From: Planctomycetaceae bacterium
GTDB taxonomy: Bacteria > Planctomycetota > Planctomycetia > Planctomycetales > Planctomycetaceae
Assembly (NCBI GenBank): GCA_021732845.1
Contig: JAKFUF010000070.1
Span: 1 to 64,000 of the forward strand
Reading direction: 5' to 3'
DNA length: 64,000 nt
Part shown: in pieces, positions 15,337 to 24,692 of the stretch
How the letters are laid out: every line of letters begins with the position of its first letter
Numbering within the stretch: position 1 is the first letter of the stretch
Notes under the pieces: model-generated
What the model saw: only the letters and a program-made list of their open reading frames with translations
Told to the model about the DNA's origin: nothing
The model's database searches: none
Made by a program: the position numbers and the translations under genes

Positions 15337-15789
15337 TCAGGAGGCCAGCAACTGCCGTGGCTGCCCCGCCAGGGACTGCAGCTTGGCCAGATTCGCCCGC
15401 TCGTCCACCAGAATCCTACTCAACAAGCCTGTGGCTTCGGCATCACCCGAGACGCTTCCGACCGCCGACTCCAACTCGCTGATGATCTTCTTCTGCTCAG
15501 CCACGATCACGCCCAACAGGTAATCCAGGCCGACGAAGTGCAGATCCGTGAACTCGGTGGGAAACACACCAAAGTCGATGATCGCCTCGCGCGCGGTCAT
15601 CAGTTCCACGAGTTCACCCACATGCAGATGGCGAATCTGCACCAGATTGCTGACCGCCTCCTGTTCGGCGGCGGCACTCCCGTCAGCCCAGGGTCCGCAT
15701 TCGCCGACGTACTGCAGCAGACTGCGATGCAGACGGACAAGAACATCGTTCAGGATTTGTTCGGTCAAGATGGGCGCTGAAGATGACAT
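15337..15789 (-). CDS. Hypothetical protein, possibly ferritin-like four-helix bundle
   Basis: 150 residues from the ATG at 15789; an in-frame TTG lies two codons upstream. No signal or membrane helix. Predicted to be almost all helical, with four amphipathic segments at about 10-28, 45-72, 88-116 and 120-143. Acidic and His residues within the helices (QIRHLHVGELVE, DLHFVGLDYLLG, VAEQKKIISELE) are suggestive of the ferritin/DUF892 style, but the ExxH pairs needed for a di-iron site are not evident. It lies upstream of the histidine kinase on the same strand, 100 bp away, and just after nuoN. Family assignment is a guess. Confidence 0.6.
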   Translation of the reverse strand: MSSSAPILTEQILNDVLVRLHRSLLQYVGECGPWADGSAAAEQEAVSNLVQIRHLHVGELVELMTAREAIIDFGVFPTEFTDLHFVGLDYLLGVIVAEQKKIISELESAVGSVSGDAEATGLLSRILVDERANLAKLQSLAGQPRQLLAS

Positions 15790-15844
15790 GACCAAAAACC
15801 TGAGTGGCTCAATGTGCGACGGAAAGTTTGATCGACTGCCGGTC

Positions 15845-17641
15845 CTAGAACAACTGGCGAGCCACGTCCTGCGTCAACCGCGTGATCTGTTCCGGAAAGA
15901 ATCCCAACAGCAACACGGGGATTGTCGCGAGCAGGGCATAGCGTCCCGCATCGGAGAGCGGAGCAATGTCCACGACACGCGCCCCTTCGGGGACCGGATC
16001 GAGGAACATGACTTTGACCACGCGCATGTAGTAGAACAGGCTGAACACCGTGTTCAACACGCCGATTGCCAGCAGCACATACATCACCGGATGGTAGTGG
16101 GCGGCGATGGCGACATTGTAGAAGACGAAGAACTTGCCAACGAACCCGCCGAAGGGGGGGATGCCGATCAGGCTGCACAGGCAGATGGCAAGACAAACCG
16201 CCAACACGGGAGCCTGTTTGCCGAGTCCCGCAAAGTCGCTGACTTGCTCGCTGAATGTCTGATTGCGAACCAAGGCCACGATGGCGAAGGCCCCCAGGTT
16301 CATGAACAGGTAGGCCAGCAGATAGTACAGCAGGGCACCCACGCTCTCGCTGGCCTGGTGAATCCGGTTGGCGTTCAGTTCGCCCGGACCGTTCAAAATC
16401 ACCATCATGGCCGAGACGGCCATCAACATGTAGCCGGCATGCGCGATGGTGGAATAGGCCAGCAGCCGCTTGATGTTCTTTTGCGTGTAGGCTGTCAGGT
16501 TGCCGTAGGTTGCCGAGAGCGCCGCCAGCACCCCCAGGCCGATCCCCACATACATGTAGACCTGCCTCAAGATGTCCGGCAGCCGCATCAACGAGACCAT
16601 TTCCTCGGCAGACTTCGCATCCACACTCACGAGTTGGCTCGTCAGCACCATGGCCAGGCACAACCGGACCAGAACAGCGAATGCCGCGGCCTTGCTCGCC
16701 ACCGAAAGGAATGCGCCGACTTCCGCCGAGGCCCCTTCAAAGGCATCCGGACACCAGAAATGAAACGGAAAGATCGAGAGCTTGAACGCCAGCCCGACAG
16801 TGATCATGACCACTGCCAGCACCAGCGTCCGGATGGCCTGGTCATGCCCCACATCGGTGTGCAACCGGCTAAACTCCGCCAGCGACTGAACCATCTCAGG
16901 CAAATGGGCCGTCCCCAGCAACCCTGCCAGGAGGCTGATGCCATACAGCATCACACCCGCCGCACCGCCACCGTAAACGACGTACTTCAGAGCGGCTTCG
17001 GAACTCTTCCGCCGCCCCTTTAAGAACCCAACCATGGCGTAGCTGGGCACGCTGGTCATCTCGATGCCCATGAACACCATCAGCAGATGGTTGGCACTGG
17101 CCATGATCATCATGCCGAGCGTGGCGCCCAAGAGCAGCACATAAAAGTCGGGTGCGTCCTCACGATCTGGAATTCCGCTGATCACCGTCAAGTAAATGAC
17201 GCACAGCAGGAACATCAACAAGAACACTCGGAAGAAGACCGTGAAATGGTCGAACACCAGCAACTGCGTGAAGTAGCCGCCACGGGTCTGCAGGCTCTGC
17301 ATTTCTGCGCGGTATTCAAGCTGCCGTTGTGCTTCTGTCGCGGCCCGACCAGCCCCCACGGGAAGCACGGCCTTGGCTGCCTTGGCTTCTTCCCGTGTCC
17401 GCTCGGCGATCTTGTAGGCGTCGTACTGGTCGTAGCGCACAAACTGATGCGTCGACAATCCCAGAGCCGCAATCGCCCCCAGTGCAGCCACAAGTGCTGC
17501 CGGGAAGAACCGCTCGATATTGAACAGCCGCACGAACAGCAGTCCGAGGATCCCGGCGACAACCGCCAGTTCAGGCCCGAACAACCGCAGCGAATAAGCC
17601 GTGTTGAACCACGACAAATGTACCAGATGGGTGAATTCCAT
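15845..17641 (-). CDS. nuoN: NADH-quinone oxidoreductase subunit N
   Basis: 598 residues, one of three antiporter-like membrane subunits of complex I, which couple quinone reduction to proton pumping across the inner membrane. Hallmarks: HLLMVFMGIEMTSVPSYAMVGF (conserved Glu in TM5), FPFHFWCPDAFEGASAEVGAFL (TM7 Lys/His region), and KNIKRLLAYSTIAHAGYMLMA. It is about 110 residues longer than E. coli NuoN (485). Much of the excess is a hydrophilic insert near residues 80-125 (KIAERTREEAKAAKAV...), with a longer N-terminal part. Last gene of the cluster, 9 bp after nuoM. Confidence 0.95.
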   Translation of the reverse strand: MEFTHLVHLSWFNTAYSLRLFGPELAVVAGILGLLFVRLFNIERFFPAALVAALGAIAALGLSTHQFVRYDQYDAYKIAERTREEAKAAKAVLPVGAGRAATEAQRQLEYRAEMQSLQTRGGYFTQLLVFDHFTVFFRVFLLMFLLCVIYLTVISGIPDREDAPDFYVLLLGATLGMMIMASANHLLMVFMGIEMTSVPSYAMVGFLKGRRKSSEAALKYVVYGGGAAGVMLYGISLLAGLLGTAHLPEMVQSLAEFSRLHTDVGHDQAIRTLVLAVVMITVGLAFKLSIFPFHFWCPDAFEGASAEVGAFLSVASKAAAFAVLVRLCLAMVLTSQLVSVDAKSAEEMVSLMRLPDILRQVYMYVGIGLGVLAALSATYGNLTAYTQKNIKRLLAYSTIAHAGYMLMAVSAMMVILNGPGELNANRIHQASESVGALLYYLLAYLFMNLGAFAIVALVRNQTFSEQVSDFAGLGKQAPVLAVCLAICLCSLIGIPPFGGFVGKFFVFYNVAIAAHYHPVMYVLLAIGVLNTVFSLFYYMRVVKVMFLDPVPEGARVVDIAPLSDAGRYALLATIPVLLLGFFPEQITRLTQDVARQLF

Positions 17642-17650
17642 GATCGTGCG

Positions 17651-19372
17651 TCAGCCCCCCACAGCCGTTTTCAGCACTTCTGGCGAAACGGTCAGAGCGG
17701 CGTCCATGTTGTCCACCAGTTGCTTGATAGAAGGCCCCATCAGGTCGAACATGAGACCGGGGAACACTCCGAAAAAGATCGCCAGCCCCAGCAGGGTGAA
17801 GCCGATCATCGCTTCGCGTTCATTGATGGGCGTAATGGCTTCCCCATGCGGACCCTTGTACTCCGGCCCAAGGTACACGCGCTGCACCGCCCACAGGATG
17901 TAGCCTGCCGTCAAAATCACACCCGTCGCCGAGATGATCGCCAGCAGCTTGTTGTAGTTCCAGGCGCTGATCACGGTGAACACTTCACCGATGAATCCAC
18001 ACATGCCAGGGAGTCCGAGACCGGCGAAGAACAACCCCACGGCCAGTCCACCGTACAGCGGCATCAGCCCCATCAGTCCGCCGAATTTGTTGAGATCGCG
18101 GTGATGGACGCGGTCGTAAATCACACCGACCATGAAGAACATGCCGGCGGACGAGATTCCGTGACCCAGCATCTGGAACATGGCACCGTTGATGCCCATC
18201 TCCCAGTATTCTTTTCCGACGGTCCCGTTTTCGTTGAGTTTCCAGACCGCCAGTCCCAGCAGCACATAACCCATGTGGCTCACCGAACTGTAGGCCACCA
18301 TGCGTTTGAAGTCGGTCTGTGCCAGGGCGGCAAAGGCTCCGTAGATGATGCTCCACACACCCAGCAGCACCATGGCGAATGCCGCGTACTGCGCCCCCAG
18401 TGGGCAGATCGGGAAGGCGATGCGGATGATGCCATAGCCACCCATCTTCAGCAGCACACCGGCCAGAATCATCGAGATTGGCGTGGGGGCTTCGACGTGG
18501 GCATCAGGCAGCCACGTGTGGAACGGGAACACGGGCACCTTGATGGCAAACCCGATGAACAGCAGGATGAACGCCACGATCTGGAGCGTGCGGTTGAAGC
18601 CGAGGAAGGGCGCTGCCAGCCCCTGCCCAATCGCCTGCAGTTCGATGATGTCAAACGAACCACGCGGAGACGCCTTGGCATTCTCGACATTGTACAAGCC
18701 GCGCAGGACGGGCAGCGTCTTGGCTTCGGCCGCCGTCAGATCCTTGGCATCCTTCTTCGCCAGTTCGGCCACATGCCCCTGAAGTTTCGCCGTGTCTGTC
18801 GGGGTGCTGTTGAAGTAGAACATCAGCACGGCGATCAGCATCAGCACGCCGCCGAACAGCGTGTAGAGAAAGAACTTGATCGCCGCATACTCGCGCCGCG
18901 GACCACCCCATACACCGATGAGGAAGTACATCGGCAACAGCATCACTTCCCAGAAGACATAGAACAGGAAGAAGTCCAGTGCCAGAAACACGCCCAGCAT
19001 GCCGGTTTCCAACAGCAGGAACAGAATCAGGTAGCCCCGGATTTCCTTCTGAATGCTCCACGAGGCGAGCATCGCCAGCAGGCTGATCAAACTCGTCAGC
19101 AGCACCAGCGGCAGGTTGATCCCGTCCACGCCCAACTGATAGTTGACGTTCCAGCTCTGGATCCACGGCACGCTGACCGCGAGCTGAATTCCAGCCTTGG
19201 AACTGTCGAAGGCGGGAAGCAGGAACAGTGTGAGGACAAACGTGATCGCCGTCACCATCAGGGCGAAATACCGCATCGCTTCTTCCGCCTTGCGGTTGAA
19301 GAAGAGCAGCAGCATCGCCCCGATTGCGGGGAGAAAGATGATCAGACTGAGGAGATACAGGTGCTGTGTCAT
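17651..19372 (-). CDS. nuoM: NADH-quinone oxidoreductase subunit M
   Basis: 573 residues from the ATG at 19372; a TTG four codons upstream is also possible. Antiporter-like proton-pumping subunit of complex I. Hallmarks: FYVFWEVMLLPMYFLIGVWGG (TM5 Glu), FPFHTWLPDAHVEAPTPISMIL, and FKRMVAYSSVSHMGYVLLGL. Compared with E. coli NuoM (509) it has an insert of about 45 residues near 185-240 (STPTDTAKLQGHVAELAKKD...), lying between TM6 and TM7 and rich in charged residues. Spacing to nuoN is 9 bp and to nuoL 26 bp, consistent with one operon. Confidence 0.95.
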   Translation of the reverse strand: MTQHLYLLSLIIFLPAIGAMLLLFFNRKAEEAMRYFALMVTAITFVLTLFLLPAFDSSKAGIQLAVSVPWIQSWNVNYQLGVDGINLPLVLLTSLISLLAMLASWSIQKEIRGYLILFLLLETGMLGVFLALDFFLFYVFWEVMLLPMYFLIGVWGGPRREYAAIKFFLYTLFGGVLMLIAVLMFYFNSTPTDTAKLQGHVAELAKKDAKDLTAAEAKTLPVLRGLYNVENAKASPRGSFDIIELQAIGQGLAAPFLGFNRTLQIVAFILLFIGFAIKVPVFPFHTWLPDAHVEAPTPISMILAGVLLKMGGYGIIRIAFPICPLGAQYAAFAMVLLGVWSIIYGAFAALAQTDFKRMVAYSSVSHMGYVLLGLAVWKLNENGTVGKEYWEMGINGAMFQMLGHGISSAGMFFMVGVIYDRVHHRDLNKFGGLMGLMPLYGGLAVGLFFAGLGLPGMCGFIGEVFTVISAWNYNKLLAIISATGVILTAGYILWAVQRVYLGPEYKGPHGEAITPINEREAMIGFTLLGLAIFFGVFPGLMFDLMGPSIKQLVDNMDAALTVSPEVLKTAVGG

Positions 19373-19398
19373 AGTGATACGCAAAAACAGGCGTCAGA

Positions 19399-21873
19399 TC
19401 AGGACGGACGGATCCGCAGCATCAGCCAGAAGAGTCCGAAGCCGCCCACAAGGACGACCCCGACAACAATAAACATGACGTATTGGCGCAGCCGCCCCGT
19501 CTGCAGGTAGCGGAACGAACTGCCCGCACCGTAAGTGACATTGGAGACCCAGTTGACGAGTCCATCGACGATGTTCTCGTCAAACAACCGGTCCCAGTGC
19601 GACACGACAATCCCGATGCGGCACGCTCCATGCAGGATGCCATCGAACACCAGGCGATCCGTGGCGGCACACCACCGGGCCACGATGTGGACCGGCTTGA
19701 CGAACATCACATCGTACAGATCGTCAAACCGCCATTTCTCGGCCAGGAAGGTGTAGAGCCACGGGAACCGGGACTGCACTTCCGACGGGTTCAGCTTGAA
19801 CTGGCGGGCACCGTAGAACAGATAGGCGGTAAACGTGCCGACAGCAGCGACAACCAAGGCGTAGAAGCCAGCAGTTGCATGGTTGTCGTGAATCTGGTGA
19901 TGACTCGGCAATGCCAGCTTGGACGTGGCCCCAGCCGCCAACCCGTCTGCGACGTGCGCTGGTTCGCTGCCCAACAACATTGTGAACAGAAAGCCTTTTT
20001 CGCCGCCGCAAGCGCAGAACGCCGCGAATGCAGCCAGCAGGATCAGCGGAGCAGTCATGAGCCACGGCGATTCGTGGGCATGGTCGTAGACGTGCTGATC
20101 GCGTGGCTTGCCCGCGAATGTGTAGAACCACAGGCGGAACATGTAGAACGCCGTGATTCCAGCACCTGCCAAGGGCAGGATGAACAGCAGGGCGTGCAGT
20201 GGATTCAACTGGGCATAGGTCATCGCCGTGGCGACGATGGCATCCTTGGAGTGGTAGCCTGAGAATGCCCACTTCTCGGACATCACATTCTGAAATGAAG
20301 CCGGGAGCCCCAATTTTGCCGCCACGCCACCGAAGAAGACATCTACCCCGGGAATCGCCAACCCACAGATGGCGATCACGCCGATCAGCATCGTGTAGGC
20401 GGTGATCGGCATCTTCTTCCGCAGGCCGCCCATCTGCGGCATTTCCTGGACGTGGTGGCAGCCATAGATCACGCTGCCGGAGCACAGGAACATCAGCGAC
20501 TTGAAGAATGCATGGGTGATCAGGTGGAACAGTCCGGCGGCCCAGCCCCCCAAACCGATGGCGAGCATCATGTAGCCAAGCTGGCTGATGGTGGAATAAG
20601 CGAGGACACGCTTGATGTCCGTGGCGACAATGGCAATTGTCGCAGCCACGAACAGCGTGATGGCACCGACGTAGGCGATGACAAGCTGCACTTCGGGCAC
20701 AAACATCGGATAGAAGCGGCCCGCCAGATACACACCGGCCGCGACCATTGTCGCCGAATGGACCAAGGCGGAAACGGGAGTCGGGCCTTCCATCGCGTCT
20801 GGCAACCATGTCTGCAGCGGAAACTGTGCGCTTTTGCCGACGCAGCCGGCAAACACACCCAAGCCAGCGCCGATCAACAGGATGTACGGGATTGAACGCC
20901 GCGTGCCATCAGCCGCCAGCAGCGGATGATCGTGATCGTCGGTGAGAAGCACCGCCTTCTTGCCCGGTTCGTCCTGCAAGTCCAGTTTCCCGTCGGCCCC
21001 GCGAACCATGTCGAACAGACCCAACTGTTTCTGGCCGTCAGCTTCTGTCCGCGTGGCGAACTGGAAGGTGCCAAAGCTGGTCCAGATGATCATCAAACCG
21101 ATCAGGAACCCGAAGTCACCCACCCGATTCATGATGAACGCCTTATTGGCCGCTGTAGAGGCCGACTTGCGTTCGATATAGAAGCCGATCAGGAAGTAGC
21201 TGCAGACACCAACGAGTTCCCAGAAGACAAACACCAGGAAGATGTTGCCAGCGAGAACCAGTCCCAGCATCGAGAAGCAAAACAGCGACAGGAAGGCGAA
21301 AAACTTGTAGAACCGTCCTGGCCGCGAGAAGTGCCCATGCGAAGTGTGGACCTGGTGATCTTCATATTCCTCGGTCAGTTCTTCACTCATGTAACCCATG
21401 GCGAAGACATGGATGCACGAGGCGATCAGCGTCACCATCGCGAACATCACGATGGTCAGACTGTCGATGTACCAGTCGATGGAGATCTTGAGATTGCTGA
21501 ACTTCGCCAGCACATAGTGCGTCCCCGAGAATGAATGCATCCGGGGGGCAGGATCTGTGTGATGCTCTTCCTCTTTCGCGACCACGGTGCCTTCACCATG
21601 GACCGGCTTTGTCTCATCATGCCCGGCCTTGCCATGCTGATGCGAAGCCTCGTGATGCACAACCGGGATCGTTGGGAGCTGCCGGTACAAATAGAGGGCC
21701 GAGGCACTACACAGAAAAGCACCGACAATGCAGCCGACGGCGAGATAGGCGGCGGCCTTGCTGCGGCGACTCCAGAGGTAGCCGGCAAAAATCTCCACGG
21801 CGAAGCCCAGCAGCGGCAGAAGCCAGGCTGCCGTCAACAACTTCGCCAGCGTTTCGCCAGTTTTTGGATCCAT
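19399..21873 (-). CDS. nuoL: NADH-quinone oxidoreductase subunit L
   Basis: 824 residues, the distal antiporter-like subunit of complex I carrying the long lateral helix. Hallmarks: FVFWELVGVCSYFLIGFY (TM5 Glu), FPLQTWLPDAMEGPTPVSALVHSATMVAAGVYL, and IKRVLAYSTISQLGYMMLAIG. It is about 210 residues longer than E. coli NuoL (613). Two hydrophilic inserts explain part of this: a His/Glu-rich one near residues 75-120 (HHEASHQHGKAGHDETK..., EEEHHTDPAP) and one near 275-325 after ATRTEADGQKQLG. The C-terminal EKWRFDDLYDVMFVKPV is typical of the lateral-helix anchor. A 146-bp gap separates it from nuoK. Confidence 0.95.
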   Translation of the reverse strand: MDPKTGETLAKLLTAAWLLPLLGFAVEIFAGYLWSRRSKAAAYLAVGCIVGAFLCSASALYLYRQLPTIPVVHHEASHQHGKAGHDETKPVHGEGTVVAKEEEHHTDPAPRMHSFSGTHYVLAKFSNLKISIDWYIDSLTIVMFAMVTLIASCIHVFAMGYMSEELTEEYEDHQVHTSHGHFSRPGRFYKFFAFLSLFCFSMLGLVLAGNIFLVFVFWELVGVCSYFLIGFYIERKSASTAANKAFIMNRVGDFGFLIGLMIIWTSFGTFQFATRTEADGQKQLGLFDMVRGADGKLDLQDEPGKKAVLLTDDHDHPLLAADGTRRSIPYILLIGAGLGVFAGCVGKSAQFPLQTWLPDAMEGPTPVSALVHSATMVAAGVYLAGRFYPMFVPEVQLVIAYVGAITLFVAATIAIVATDIKRVLAYSTISQLGYMMLAIGLGGWAAGLFHLITHAFFKSLMFLCSGSVIYGCHHVQEMPQMGGLRKKMPITAYTMLIGVIAICGLAIPGVDVFFGGVAAKLGLPASFQNVMSEKWAFSGYHSKDAIVATAMTYAQLNPLHALLFILPLAGAGITAFYMFRLWFYTFAGKPRDQHVYDHAHESPWLMTAPLILLAAFAAFCACGGEKGFLFTMLLGSEPAHVADGLAAGATSKLALPSHHQIHDNHATAGFYALVVAAVGTFTAYLFYGARQFKLNPSEVQSRFPWLYTFLAEKWRFDDLYDVMFVKPVHIVARWCAATDRLVFDGILHGACRIGIVVSHWDRLFDENIVDGLVNWVSNVTYGAGSSFRYLQTGRLRQYVMFIVVGVVLVGGFGLFWLMLRIRPS

Positions 21874-22019
21874 AGCCCCGTAACTCGACCAGTTCGTAAC
21901 TCAACCGTTGCGGATGGCGACGAATCCCATTCGCGGCTGCTCCGCGACGACATTCGCCAACGATTCGTCAGCCCTGCAGCCCAACCCCGTTGTTCAGCCT
22001 TGTTGTTCAAACCCGTCGT
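21874..22019. other. Gap between nuoK and nuoL with degenerate short repeats
   Basis: This is much longer than the other nuo intergenic spacers (-4 to 26 bp). The part at about 21980-22030 repeats variants of GTTGTTCAACCC / CGTCGTTCAACCC three to four times. It contains no gene. It may affect nuoL expression relative to nuoK, or be a slipped-strand expansion. Confidence 0.4.
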
Positions 22020-22331
22020 TCAACCCTGGAGTTCATCAGCACGGTCGACGTCGATTGTCAGATGGTTGTTGTAGAAATTGAGTGCGATCGCCAAGGCGAT
22101 CGCCGCTTCCGCAGCCGCCAGGACAATCACAAACAGCGCCAGCACTTGTCCGTCCAGACCCAGCTTCGTGTAGCGCGAGAACGCGACGAAGTTGAGATTG
22201 GCTCCGTTCAGCACCAACTCGACCCCCATCAGCACACCGATCGCGTTGCGCTTGATGGCCATGCAGACCACACCGCACACGAACAGGATGCCGCCGACGA
22301 TCAGGAAGTTTTCCAAACCCACAGTGTCCAT
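22020..22331 (-). CDS. nuoK: NADH-quinone oxidoreductase subunit K
   Basis: 103 residues, the usual length, with three membrane helices. The conserved glutamates of the E-channel are present in MGVELVLNGANLNFVAFSR (TM2) and AAAEAAIALAIALNFYNN (TM3). Start ATG at 22331, 14 bp after nuoJ. Membrane-arm core subunit of complex I. Confidence 0.96.
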   Translation of the reverse strand: MDTVGLENFLIVGGILFVCGVVCMAIKRNAIGVLMGVELVLNGANLNFVAFSRYTKLGLDGQVLALFVIVLAAAEAAIALAIALNFYNNHLTIDVDRADELQG

Positions 22332-22345
22332 ATTTTACATTCGCC

Positions 22346-22969
22346 TCAGGAGGCCGAATCCTCCACGGAGCTTCCGCCCGCAACCGGTTCTTTGCGCCGC
22401 TTTGAACGGGCCAGATAGGCTGCCCCAACCAGCACGACCAACAGATGCACGGATACGATTTCAAACGGCATCAGGTAGGAGACGCTCATGGTCCGCGCCC
22501 CTTCCCCCAGATCACGGTCAGGTCGCATGCCCAACAGGCTAAACCCGAGGGGCCGCGTCGAATATCCGTTGACACGGTAATCGAAGACCGCCGGACGCTT
22601 TGCCGCCTCGGGCGACGCGGTTTTCCAATCGACGGCGACCGCAGTGTAGAGGATGAAACCCAACAAGGTTGCCCCAACCAGTCCGCCGAGCACCGCCTCA
22701 CCTGGATTTGTCTTCAGACTCATGAACGGGCCGCTGGCCGTCAACATCACGCCGAAGACCAGTAGCACCAAGGTGCCACCCGCGTAAATCAGCAACTGCG
22801 CAGAACCAAGCAGGTCGGCATCACAGAGAAAGAACAGACCGGCGACCGCCCCCAGCGAGATGATCAGCCAGAAGGCCATCCGCACCACATTTTGGCTGAC
22901 CACCACGGCCAGCGCGGAACCGCCAGCAACGAGGGCGAAAGCCCAGAAGAACACATTCATGGCGCTCAT
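22346..22969 (-). CDS. nuoJ: NADH-quinone oxidoreductase subunit J
   Basis: 207 residues, slightly longer than E. coli NuoJ (184). Five membrane helices. The conserved TM3 region is recognisable in DLLGSAQLLIYAGGTLVLLVFGVML. A loop of about 60 residues follows TM4 (KTASPEAAKRPAVFDYRVN...) and the C-terminus is basic. The ATG overlaps the nuoH stop by 4 bp (ATGA), indicating translational coupling. In most bacteria nuoI sits between nuoH and nuoJ; here it is absent. Confidence 0.95.
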   Translation of the reverse strand: MSAMNVFFWAFALVAGGSALAVVVSQNVVRMAFWLIISLGAVAGLFFLCDADLLGSAQLLIYAGGTLVLLVFGVMLTASGPFMSLKTNPGEAVLGGLVGATLLGFILYTAVAVDWKTASPEAAKRPAVFDYRVNGYSTRPLGFSLLGMRPDRDLGEGARTMSVSYLMPFEIVSVHLLVVLVGAAYLARSKRRKEPVAGGSSVEDSAS

Positions 22970-24288
22970 GGGCGGCCCCCTTCCTCACGCTCATTCGCAT
23001 TTGCCACAACTGGCTCAAACTCCTGATCCAGTTTCTTGGGCACCACCTCACGATCGGGTGGCTTTGGCACCGATGCACCGAGCGGTGGCACGGAAAGCAG
23101 CGACGACATGCCCGCCTTCATCAGCACGAATGGCCAGAGCGTCACGCCCAGCAACAGAAAACAACTGATCGGCAGCAGGTACTTCAGGCAGGTGGTCATC
23201 ACCTGATCGATGCGCAACCGCGGGAGAGTCCAGCGAACCCACATCTGAAGAAAGACCAGCGTCGAAGCCTTCGCCAGGAACACAGTCACCCCAAAGACGT
23301 TTCCGAGGTAATCACCGAGATTGAACCCATCGACCAGGAAGCTCTGCCCGATTGGATGGAGCGCTTCCCGCAATGGCACATCAATCCCTACTCCAGTTTC
23401 CCAGCCACCCAAGAAGAGCAGGACAGCGATGCCGCTGACGGCAAACATGCTGGCATACTCTGCCATGAAGAAGTATGACCAGCGAATGCCGCTGTACTCG
23501 GTATGGAAGCCGGCAACCAGTTCGCTTTCGGCTTCAGCCAGATCGAACGGCGCACGCTTCACACTGGCCGTCGCCACCGTGAAGTAGACGAAAAAAGCAA
23601 TGAAGGTGAACGGATTGTTGAGCAGCATCCAGTTCAACATTGTGCCCCGCTGCATCTGGCCGATTTCGACCATGTTCAGCGAGCCAGCCACGATCACGGG
23701 CACAAGGGCACAGATCGCCATCGGAATTTCGTAGCTGACAACCTGCGCCGCTTCACGCATCCCGCCGAACAGAGCCCATTTGGAGCCACTCGAATAGCCG
23801 GCCAGAATCACGCCAACCACTTCCAGCGACATCAGGGCGAGCACGAAGAAAATCCCGACATCCAAGTTCGTCGAAACAAACCCGGCCGAGAATGGAATCA
23901 CGAGAAACGCGCCGAACGAGGCGACGAACACGAGATAGGGCGACACGCGGAACAGCAGGCTGTCAGCACTGCCGGGGCAGAGGTCTTCTTTTTGGATCAG
24001 CTTGAGGCCGTCGGCCAACCCTTGGAGCCACCCATACTTGCCGCCGACACGGGTCGGACCCAGGCGGTCCTGGATGCGGCCAGCGACCTTTCGCTCCAGC
24101 CAGATGAAAATCAGTGGTGCCAGCGCGAAGAAGCCGATCACCATCGTGCCGTGGAAGACCGAAGCGGCGACGATTCCAGCCAGATGCGCCGAGGATTCGT
24201 TGACCTGTTCCGACTTGAGGTCGAAGAACCAGACCCAATTGTCCTCAATAAAATCGGCTACGGAATTGACTGCGAACAAAGGTGCCAT
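22966..24288 (-). CDS. nuoH: NADH-quinone oxidoreductase subunit H
   Basis: 440 residues; ATG start. This subunit forms much of the quinone-binding chamber at the junction with the peripheral arm. Hallmarks: LAPLIFIWLERKVAGRIQDRLGPTRVGGKYGWLQGLADGLKLI and the acidic loop RAPFDLAEAESELVAGFHTEYSGIRW, with all key charged residues present. It is about 115 residues longer than E. coli NuoH (325). The extra is mainly a longer N-terminus (about 45 residues) and a hydrophilic C-terminal tail of about 55 residues (SVPPLGASVPKPPDREV...). First gene of the cluster; the promoter should lie in the 24289-24692 gap. Confidence 0.95.
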   Translation of the reverse strand: MAPLFAVNSVADFIEDNWVWFFDLKSEQVNESSAHLAGIVAASVFHGTMVIGFFALAPLIFIWLERKVAGRIQDRLGPTRVGGKYGWLQGLADGLKLIQKEDLCPGSADSLLFRVSPYLVFVASFGAFLVIPFSAGFVSTNLDVGIFFVLALMSLEVVGVILAGYSSGSKWALFGGMREAAQVVSYEIPMAICALVPVIVAGSLNMVEIGQMQRGTMLNWMLLNNPFTFIAFFVYFTVATASVKRAPFDLAEAESELVAGFHTEYSGIRWSYFFMAEYASMFAVSGIAVLLFLGGWETGVGIDVPLREALHPIGQSFLVDGFNLGDYLGNVFGVTVFLAKASTLVFLQMWVRWTLPRLRIDQVMTTCLKYLLPISCFLLLGVTLWPFVLMKAGMSSLLSVPPLGASVPKPPDREVVPKKLDQEFEPVVANANEREEGGRP

Positions 24289-24692
24289 GCGGTGTTGTCG
24301 CTCGTCCTGTCACAACGCCCTGGGGGGCCAGGGAAAATCACGAAGAACTTGCGGCAGAGGGTGTCTGCCGGTGTTCCCACTCGCCTGTGGCTCCAAAATC
24401 ATGCACAGAATTCCGCCATAAGCATGGCGCACGCCCTGAGCCACCAGAGGCGTCGGGGCACTATGCCAGATGACATTCGGCGTTGCAAGCGTCACGGACT
24501 GCGACTTGGGGGCGATTGGTGAAAGCGGCTCGAATTCTAAATTCTGGAAACAGAGTTTCTCAGTTCCGGCATCCGGCGAATTCGGAGCGTGGCACATGCC
24601 CGACCGCACAGAGCCGTCATTCGACGACACGACGCATTCGGGGTAAACTTCACCCGAATGCCTGTTGGTCTGTGATCTTCACGCAGCGCGGG
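24289..24692. other. Divergent intergenic region between nuoH and the DUF3990 gene
   Basis: About 400 bp that should hold the nuo promoter (leftward) and the promoter of the DUF3990 pair (rightward). The one clear structure is the inverted repeat at 24635-24660. Open frames exist on both strands but have no family-like sequence. The DNA becomes visibly more AT-rich toward 24700. Confidence 0.4.
24635..24660. promoter_or_regulatory. Inverted repeat upstream of the DUF3990 gene (possible operator)
   Basis: CATTCGGG (24635-24642) and CCCGAATG (24653-24660) are perfect 8-bp arms around a 10-base loop. It ends about 30 bp before the likely start of the DUF3990 gene, where operators of toxin-antitoxin modules often lie. 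The operator role is inference. Confidence 0.4.

Noticed and set aside
17087-19510. Very long open frame on the plus strand opposite nuoM and nuoN.
   Set aside because: It is antisense to clear complex I genes; its protein is rich in His, Gln and Arg with no family pattern, as expected from reading the opposite strand of GC-rich genes.
24310-24630. 106-codon minus-strand frame between nuoH and the DUF3990 gene.
   Set aside because: No ribosome-binding site, no recognisable sequence, and it occupies the expected promoter region of nuoH.
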